Shown here: in pieces, positions 58,201 through 64,000 of the stretch
Layout of the letters: each line of letters begins with the position of its first letter
Numbering within the stretch: position 1 is the stretch's first letter
DNA from: Verrucomicrobia bacterium LP2A
GTDB lineage: Bacteria > Verrucomicrobiota > Verrucomicrobiia > Methylacidiphilales > Methylacidiphilaceae
Assembly (NCBI GenBank): GCA_000526255.1
Contig: JAFS01000001.1
Coordinates: 992,001 to 1,056,000, forward strand
Length of the DNA: 64,000 nt
Direction of reading: 5' to 3'
The notes under the pieces: model-generated
Told to the model about the DNA's origin: nothing
The model's database searches: none
Seen by the model: only the letters and a program-made list of their open reading frames with translations
Made by a program: the position numbers and the translations under genes

Positions 58201-59877
58201 TCAATGTGCGATGTCGATGAAGCCGGCGGGCCCGCGCGGCTTGGCCGGGGCCGAGTTTGGCAGCGGCGCCGTTTGCGCTTCAATCTGAAGGAGCCAGGAG
58301 AAGTTCCCGTTGCCGGTCTTCCCGAAATGCGAGTTCTCGCCAAAGATCGGGATCTTCCGCCCATTGCCGTCCCGCTTGACGCTTCCGTCCTCGTTGGTCC
58401 GGAAGCCAACGGCGGCGCCGGCGGAGTAGTGGCAGCCGACGCAGCTTTCCGTGCCGAACACCGGCGTGTTGTCGATCGGCGGTGCGCCGTCTGCCAGTCG
58501 ATCGTCCTGCTCCAGCGGGCCGGCCGGCTGCAGCCCTTTCTGGAAATAGGTTTCCATCGTCGTGTTCACGAGGAAGACAGGGACCATATCGCCGGGCGTC
58601 TTGTGCGTGATGCTCTCCGGTGCGCTCATGTTTCCCCCAGCAAAGGCGGGCGCGTTCGGATGCACCGGCCACTGCGTCCCGATGAGCTCGTAATACTCGA
58701 ACACCGAATGCTCTCTCCGCAGCGCCGCCTGCACCTCCGCGTTGAGCGCCGCCGTCGAAGCGGCGATCTTCTTGTCGAGTGGATTGAGCGTTCCCTGGGT
58801 CGGCACGTCGACTCGCGTCACCTGGACGGGGGTGGTGGTCAGATGCTCGATCCAAGTGGTGGCCTTGGCCGGGTCGGGCTCGATCACCGGCGACCCGCTC
58901 CTCGGATCGAGGGTGGCGTTCTTGGGCGGCAGCTGGTTGGGCGCAGCATGGGAATGCGGGTCGAAGAAATTCGGATGGGACTCGCCTCCCCCGGGCAGCG
59001 GGTTGGAGCGCACGTTGTCGATCTGCTCGAACGTGGCCCAGATCCACTCCGGCGACGAGCGGGTCCGCATCGAAATATGCATGCCCACCAATCCCGCATC
59101 GATCTCGCGTGTCGGCGGCTCCTGGCCGTCCGGAAAGGGCTCGGCGAGCTGGACGCGGACGCGGCGCGTGAAGAACCGGCTGCGGTCATCGTTAGCGCCG
59201 AGCTCCTTCCACGCAAACTTCACCTCGATCGCGCCGCGCAGCCGTTTGGATGCCGAGCCGATCGGGAAGGCGATCTCGTTATCGTCGGCTTTCTGCGTGT
59301 ATTCTACCTGGCCGTCGAGGCTATAGAGCTTGTTGCTGACGAGGTAGTCGAACTCTTCCTTGTTCACCAGCACTTCGTAGCGGACCCATTTCCCGTTCTG
59401 ATCGACCAGCGGGCCCGAAAAGGCCTGAAAATTCTGATCCGCGCTGGTCGTATGCTGCCGCCACGCCGCCTTGGGGCGGAAGAGGGAGTTCTCTTCCGCA
59501 GTCGCTTGGCTCGGGTTCCAAGGCCTGGGACGGGCCCCCTCCGGCAGAAAGATGGTGCTGGCGGGTCGCCAGAAGCTCCAGACCCGCTCCGAGGAGCCGT
59601 CGGCGATCGTCTTGCCTCGGGCCGGCTTTCCGTCGGACGCCGCAGGCCAGTTCAACGCAATGAAGGTCTGCCACGCGAGAATGTCAAACTCCCGTTGCGC
59701 TTCGAGCACTCGACCCTCTCGGTCGAAACGATCCACCACCGCCCGATCGACGTCGTAGGGAAGGTTTGACGAGAACGGCAACGGGAACGAGCGCCCAGCC
59801 GGTGACTGCGCGAAAGCTGTTGATGCGAATGCGAGCAGACCGGCACCGAGAGCCGAGCGACAGAACATAGTCCCCAT
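58201..59877 (-). CDS. Exported protein with one c-type heme motif
   Basis: A 558-residue protein with signal peptide (CRSALGAGLLAFASTAFAQ). A single CxxCH at Cys479-Cys482-His483 (ESCVGCHYSAG) lies near the C-terminus. The rest is a large soluble domain (DILAWQTFIALNWPA and VGMHISMRTRSSPEWIWATF) known from a family of proteins called cytochrome c-like in many proteobacteria; I know no function. Possibly a periplasmic electron-transfer or oxidase protein. It is the first gene of the minus-strand run before GH31, 42 bases apart. Confidence 0.65.
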   Translation of the reverse strand: MGTMFCRSALGAGLLAFASTAFAQSPAGRSFPLPFSSNLPYDVDRAVVDRFDREGRVLEAQREFDILAWQTFIALNWPAASDGKPARGKTIADGSSERVWSFWRPASTIFLPEGARPRPWNPSQATAEENSLFRPKAAWRQHTTSADQNFQAFSGPLVDQNGKWVRYEVLVNKEEFDYLVSNKLYSLDGQVEYTQKADDNEIAFPIGSASKRLRGAIEVKFAWKELGANDDRSRFFTRRVRVQLAEPFPDGQEPPTREIDAGLVGMHISMRTRSSPEWIWATFEQIDNVRSNPLPGGGESHPNFFDPHSHAAPNQLPPKNATLDPRSGSPVIEPDPAKATTWIEHLTTTPVQVTRVDVPTQGTLNPLDKKIAASTAALNAEVQAALRREHSVFEYYELIGTQWPVHPNAPAFAGGNMSAPESITHKTPGDMVPVFLVNTTMETYFQKGLQPAGPLEQDDRLADGAPPIDNTPVFGTESCVGCHYSAGAAVGFRTNEDGSVKRDGNGRKIPIFGENSHFGKTGNGNFSWLLQIEAQTAPLPNSAPAKPRGPAGFIDIAH

Positions 59878-60472
59878 AAACGGAGTAATCCTCCACTCCC
59901 GGCATGCCAGATCGCAAACGATTGCTGAAAACCTTAAAAAGTATTAAGATACTTTTCCTCGGAGTTCAATAAGATTTTGCTCGAGTGCCATTACCCAACC
60001 CTCGGGCCGCGAAGAACAGTCTACTCCACGAGGGGGGCACCCGGCGTGACCGAACACAAGGATTGGCGCCTGGAGCTTCAACCGAAATCGATCCTGCTCC
60101 ACGGCTGCGAATCCGCGTAGTTCGACTGACCGACAGCCAAGGAAACCATCATTACGACAACAACGGCGGCTGCGGGATCAACTAACGTCTGCACCGCTCC
60201 CGCGGACTGCAGCTCAACTGCGTAAGGACCGCTACCCAGGTCTCTTTCCGACCCAATCCGCAGGAAAGGGATCACAATTGGCTTCTCGTCTTTCCCGGAC
60301 TTGTCCGAATCGAACGGCAGGAGTCCGTCGCGAGCGCCTCCATGGACGAGAGCTGACGGGCAGCGCGACGCGCTGGCTCTTTTTGTTGGGCGGGCGGGAA
60401 AGAAGAAGCCAAGCGACTCCCAAGAGCATCTTTTCGGTGGGCACGGGCGCGGTAGTCTGTTAAGCGGGTTGG
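59878..60472. other. 595-bp gene-free stretch with a possible carbohydrate-binding remnant
   Basis: The stretch between two divergent operons. At about 60105-60185 a plus frame reads RIRVVRLTDSQGNHHYDNNG then GCGIN, a pattern like the last strands of starch-binding modules (DNNGG), with no start codon close by. It could be a remnant of a carbohydrate-binding protein. Nothing else is recognisable. Confidence 0.35.
59937..59956. promoter_or_regulatory. Perfect 8-bp AT-rich inverted repeat upstream of the heme-protein operon
   Basis: AAAAGTATTAAGATACTTTT is an exact dyad with a four-base loop (TAAG), 60 bases before the start of the heme protein on the minus strand. It ends in a T-run on either strand, so it could be a terminator hairpin, or an operator for the operon. 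Confidence 0.5.
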
Positions 60473-62683
60473 ATGCAGGGACTGGAGACGAGAGCGCGAC
60501 GCGACGAGAGGCTCGATCCCCACGGACGCTTTCGTGAGGCGTGGAGGCCCGTGATGGCGGCCGTCCGCCAGTTGGGGCCGGAGGAGCTCGCTCGCCGCGC
60601 CACCGCGCTCAACCGCCTGACCGACCTAGCCGGACCGTCCGGCGATGCGCCGCGCTCCATCTACGATCCGCTGCCGGTCCTGCTGACCGCCAGCGAGTTT
60701 TTGGGGCTCGAGGCCGCGATCCGGCAGCGAGCCCGGCTGCTGGGCCTGGTGTTGGAAGATCTCTACGGGCCCCAGGGACTCCTCCGCCGGGGCGAGATCC
60801 CTCCCGCGCTCGTGCTCGGGCAGAGCCGGTTTTTACGCGGCCTCCACACTTCGGCGCCCCTGGCGGCTCCCCGGCTTTCCCTCTACGCCGCCGATCTGAT
60901 CCGCACCCCCGACAACCAGTTCCGTCTGCTCCGGGATCATGCGGGGGCGATCTCCGGCCTCGGCCATGCGCTAAGCCTCCGCCGCCTCGCCGCGGGCACC
61001 CTTCCGGAGATCTTCCCCGCCGGCGGCTTGCGCTCTCTGCGCCCGGCGCGCGAGATGCTGGTCGATCATCTCTACCGCGAAGCCGGGGGACGGCTCGTCG
61101 CCGTCCTTTCCGCCAGCACCGCCTCCCGCTCGAGCCCGGAAGCCATCGACGAGGCTCTCCTCGCCCGCTCCCTCGGCTTGCTGCTGATCGAACCGGGCGA
61201 CCTCGCCACGCGCAACGGCGGCTTGCTCATGAAGACCCTGAGCGGCCTCCTCCCGATCGCCACCTTGATCCGAGGCATCTCGGGCATCGACCTCGATCCA
61301 CTCGAGCAGGGCGGGCGGTCGGCACGGGGCGTCCCGGGTGCCTTCGGTGCCCTGCGCGCCGGAGTCCTCACCATGTGGAACGCCCCCGGGACCGCCCTGG
61401 TGGAGGCGGCGGAGCTCCTGCCCTTCCTCGACCGACTCTGCGAGCCCTTGCTGGGCGAGGGTCCGCTGCTCTTGCGCGCCACCGAGGAGGATCGGGCGCT
61501 CGCTTCCCAGGCGCCCTTCGTAGACAACCAGGTCATCGCTTCGGCCCCGATCGGCTTTCGCCTCTTCGCCTGGAATGATGGCGAAGAGTGGCGGGTATTG
61601 CCTGGCGGGCTCGGCCTGCCGCTCGAGGCTCCCGGGCCGGAGGGTCCGTCTCTCGGCCTCAAGGACGTCTGGGTGCTCGAGTCGGAGGAGGATTTCTACA
61701 TCGTCGGACCTCCCCCGGTGGAACCACCCGAGCTCGGACCCTTCCTCGCCGCCGCTCATCTCCCCTCTCGTCTGGCCGACAACCTTTTCTGGCTCGGCCG
61801 CTCGGTCGAGCGGCTGGAGGCCGCCTGCCGCCTGCTGATGCTCGCCCTGCCCCGCCTTGAATCGGGCACCTCGCTGCCGCGCGACATCGCCGAGCGCACC
61901 CTCCTCATCCATTGCCTCGCTCGGGCCAAGCTTTTGTCCCCCGACATGGCTGGCAGCACCGTCTCAGGCCGGCTGCTGCGCCAGAGCCTGGCGCGCGGCC
62001 AGCTGATCGGAGGGCTGGTGAAGGAGGTCGGCCGGCTGGTCAATGTCTCCTCCGAGCGGCTTTCGCCCTCGATGCTGGCCACGGTCCGCTTCGCGCTCCG
62101 CCAGGCGGCCGACAGCCTCCCCAACGAGGAGACCGCACTCCCCATGCTGCTCAGCTTTGCGGCCACCTTTGCGGGTATTGCGGCAGAAAACATGTCCCGC
62201 GACGGCGGATGGCTCTTCCTCGAAATGGGACGGCGGCTCGAGCGCGGAGAGGCGATGGCGGAGAGCCTCGCCATCCTGTTCGACGCCCCTCCCGAGAGGC
62301 TTGAGCCGGGCATGGCGCTCAGCATCGAGCTGGCCGATTCGGTCTTGAGCTACGATCTGCGCCATGCGGGCATCCTCTCCCCCGGCCCCGTGCTCTCCAT
62401 GGTCCTTGCCGACCTCTTCAACCCGCGTTCGCTCGCCTTCCAGTGCGCAGCGCTGCGCGCCTGCCTCGAGGGCCTGGGCGCCGACGACGACGCGGAGACC
62501 GTCCACCAGCTGCAACGGGAGGTCACCAACCTGGTCGGTGTCGCCTCCGGCCTGGGCGAGCCTCTCCAGGAGGCCGCAGCCAGGCTCCGCCTCCTCTCCG
62601 ACCGGATGCACCGGCGCTTCTTCGCCCTGCTGCCCGAAGCGCACTCCCTCGAGGAAAGCGAAGTCCGCGACCCCGCGCCATGA
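60473..62683 (+). CDS. Circularly permuted ATP-grasp domain fused to an alpha-E domain
   Basis: A 736-residue protein. Residues 1-420 have the circularly permuted type 2 ATP-grasp (DUF404/DUF407) pattern: IYDPLPVLLTASEFLGLEAA, FRLLRDHAGAISGLGHALSL, DPLEQGGRSARGVPGAFGAL and a late acidic ELLPFLDRL. Residues 430-720 are the helical alpha-E (DUF403) domain: LPSRLADNLFWLGRSVERLE, ETALPMLLSFAATFAGIAAE. Such proteins stand with transglutaminases in a conserved cluster thought to make a peptide tag or modification; function is not settled. The ATG at 60473 is the first in frame. Stop overlaps the next start by four bases. Confidence 0.85.
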   Translation: MQGLETRARRDERLDPHGRFREAWRPVMAAVRQLGPEELARRATALNRLTDLAGPSGDAPRSIYDPLPVLLTASEFLGLEAAIRQRARLLGLVLEDLYGPQGLLRRGEIPPALVLGQSRFLRGLHTSAPLAAPRLSLYAADLIRTPDNQFRLLRDHAGAISGLGHALSLRRLAAGTLPEIFPAGGLRSLRPAREMLVDHLYREAGGRLVAVLSASTASRSSPEAIDEALLARSLGLLLIEPGDLATRNGGLLMKTLSGLLPIATLIRGISGIDLDPLEQGGRSARGVPGAFGALRAGVLTMWNAPGTALVEAAELLPFLDRLCEPLLGEGPLLLRATEEDRALASQAPFVDNQVIASAPIGFRLFAWNDGEEWRVLPGGLGLPLEAPGPEGPSLGLKDVWVLESEEDFYIVGPPPVEPPELGPFLAAAHLPSRLADNLFWLGRSVERLEAACRLLMLALPRLESGTSLPRDIAERTLLIHCLARAKLLSPDMAGSTVSGRLLRQSLARGQLIGGLVKEVGRLVNVSSERLSPSMLATVRFALRQAADSLPNEETALPMLLSFAATFAGIAAENMSRDGGWLFLEMGRRLERGEAMAESLAILFDAPPERLEPGMALSIELADSVLSYDLRHAGILSPGPVLSMVLADLFNPRSLAFQCAALRACLEGLGADDDAETVHQLQREVTNLVGVASGLGEPLQEAAARLRLLSDRMHRRFFALLPEAHSLEESEVRDPAP

Positions 62684-63552
62684 CCCTCTACCGGCTCCAC
62701 CACACCACGGTCTACGACTACACCGAGGCAGCGGTTGTCCTGGGCACCCATTTCCTCCACCTCTTGCCGCGCGAACGCCCCGGCCAGACCGTCCTCGCCG
62801 CCCGGCTCGACATCTCCCCGATTCCCGACAGCCGGCGCGACGAGGTCGATCATTTTGGCAATTTGACCACCACGGTCTCGATTACCGGAGCACACCGGGA
62901 GTTCCGGGTAGTCATGAGCGCGACGGTCGAACTGAGCCAGCCGGCCCTTCCGTCCGCCACCCCCCCCTGGGAGGAGATCGCCGCCCGCAGCCTCAACGAT
63001 GTCGATCTGGTGGAGTTCTGCTTGCCGAGCGCGCTGGCGACACCCGACGGGGAGATCGCGGCCTATGCCGCCGGCAGCTTCCCCCCGGGCCGACCCATCC
63101 GGGAGGCGCTGCTCGACCTCAACGGGCGCCTCCACGCCGACATGACCTACGAGCCTGGGGCGACCGGCAGCTCCACGACCGCCTCCCAGGCGTTCGCCGG
63201 CCGCCGAGGCGTCTGCCAGGACTACGCCCATCTCATGCTCGCCTGCCTCCGTGCGCTCGGGCTTCCGGCGCGCTACGTCTCCGGCTACCTGCGCACCCAG
63301 CCGCCGCCCGGACAGGATAAGCTCCGGGGTGCGGACCAGTCTCACGCCTGGATTTCCGCGTGGGCGGGACCGGAGGCGGGCTGGATCGACCTCGACCCGA
63401 CCAACCGCCTGCTGGTCCGAGACGAGCATGTGACCCTCGCCTGGGGGCGCGACTTCCACGACGTCTCTCCCCTGCGAGGCATCATCGTGGGCGGCGGAAG
63501 CCACACGGTGCGGGTCCAGGTCGATCTCGATCCGCTCCTGCTCCCTCTTTGA
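62680..63552 (+). CDS. Transglutaminase-like cysteine protease with N-terminal beta domain
   Basis: A 290-residue protein. The N-terminal transglutaminase beta domain ([19 protein letters not shown] and [18 protein letters not shown]) leads into the catalytic core with Cys179 ([20 protein letters not shown]), His222 ([10 protein letters not shown]) and an Asp in DLDPTNRLL. Members have protease or amide-transfer activity. No signal peptide. The ATG overlaps the previous stop (ATGA), so translation is coupled with the ATP-grasp/alpha-E protein, which fits a joint function. Confidence 0.88.
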   Translation: MTLYRLHHTTVYDYTEAAVVLGTHFLHLLPRERPGQTVLAARLDISPIPDSRRDEVDHFGNLTTTVSITGAHREFRVVMSATVELSQPALPSATPPWEEIAARSLNDVDLVEFCLPSALATPDGEIAAYAAGSFPPGRPIREALLDLNGRLHADMTYEPGATGSSTTASQAFAGRRGVCQDYAHLMLACLRALGLPARYVSGYLRTQPPPGQDKLRGADQSHAWISAWAGPEAGWIDLDPTNRLLVRDEHVTLAWGRDFHDVSPLRGIIVGGGSHTVRVQVDLDPLLLPL

Positions 63553-63649
63553 TCGGCCAAATTGTCGTGCCGCCCCGGCGCGAGCCGAAATTCCTTTCCA
63601 AAGTCCTCCCGCCGTGCTGACTTTCTCCCGGAACCAACCAGGAGACCCC

Positions 63650-64000
63650 ATGTCGATCCACGCCGCGCTCACCCACCACACCTCCTACCGCTACGACCGC
63701 CCGGTGCTGCTAGACCCGCAGATCGTCCGGCTCCGCCCCGCCCCGCACAGCCGCACCCCGATCCTCTCCTACTCCCTGCAGGTCGCCCCCAAGCCCCATT
63801 TCCTCAACTGGCAGCAGGATCCACAGGGCAACTTCCTGGCCCGCCTGGTCTTTCCGGAGCGGGTGACCCACTTCGAGGTGACGGTCGACCTGGTCGCTGA
63901 CCTGGAGACGATCAACCCCTTCGATTTCTTCTTGGAGCCGCAGGCGGAGTCGTGGCCTTTCGCCTACGATGAGACGCTCTCCGACGAGCTGGCCCCCTTC
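63650..64000 (+). CDS. Transglutaminase / DUF2126 protein, N-terminal part (runs off the right edge)
   Basis: The first 117 residues, starting at the ATG at 63650 with AGGAG nine bases before it. [20 protein letters not shown] and [20 protein letters not shown], then [20 protein letters not shown], match the N-terminus of the large DUF2126 transglutaminase (about 1100 residues) that is found next to the ATP-grasp/alpha-E and small transglutaminase genes in many bacteria. Confidence 0.85.
   Translation, partial: MSIHAALTHHTSYRYDRPVLLDPQIVRLRPAPHSRTPILSYSLQVAPKPHFLNWQQDPQGNFLARLVFPERVTHFEVTVDLVADLETINPFDFFLEPQAESWPFAYDETLSDELAPF

Overview
The window looks like chromosome of a GC-rich Gram-negative bacterium. 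It has an AsmA-type envelope protein, LptE- and BamD-like outer-membrane assembly proteins, periplasmic proteases and signal peptides. Gene order (recA, rpoD and dnaG side by side; pyrB-pyrC-carA-trpD run into secA) and protein style fit Verrucomicrobiota, possibly the acidophilic methanotroph lineage (Methylacidiphilum/Methylacidimicrobium). That placement is inference; no 16S rRNA gene or methane oxidation gene lies here.

Layout. 0-14.3 kb: housekeeping genes (glyS start, AsmA-like protein, valS, recA, rpoD, dnaG, DUF362, mazG, M14 peptidase, acyltransferase, ArsC-type reductase). 14.5-17.4 kb: a decaying accessory patch with a frameshifted ChaN/TraB-like gene, a secreted protein of unknown function and a truncated tandem copy of its 5' end. 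17.4-21.3 kb: an arsenic-resistance locus, acr3-arsD-arsA divergent from arsR. 21.3-32.1 kb: a long minus-strand block (pyrB, pyrC, carA, trpD, Deg-type protease, secA, cinA, then aat). 32.2-37 kb: leuD, leuB, a fused siroheme-decarboxylase/Lrp-like protein and a SulP transporter. 37-38.8 kb: an AT-richer orphan membrane protein and a broken Uma2 nuclease gene. 38.9-47.4 kb: tyrS, RRM protein, ApaG domain, thiD, lptE, bamD, DUF4912 protein, GH57 branching enzyme and tRNA-Gln(CUG).

47.4-64 kb is the most accessory part. An IS1595-like element carrying a full-length TnpB (RNA-guided nuclease family) and a likely guide RNA interrupts a GmrSD-like DUF262/DUF1524 gene. It is followed by a 1031-residue fusion of a subtilisin-type protease and an alpha/beta hydrolase. 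Next comes a minus-strand operon of a secreted one-heme protein, a GH31 protein that resembles alpha-1,4-glucan lyases, and a small DUF6209-like protein. The window ends in a circularly permuted ATP-grasp/alpha-E and transglutaminase cluster.

Strongest leads: (1) the IS1595-TnpB composite with its structured RNA; (2) the protease-hydrolase fusion with a possible internal translation start; (3) the candidate bacterial alpha-1,4-glucan lyase operon; (4) a DnaG primase that has lost three of the four zinc ligands. No CRISPR array or rRNA gene was seen.
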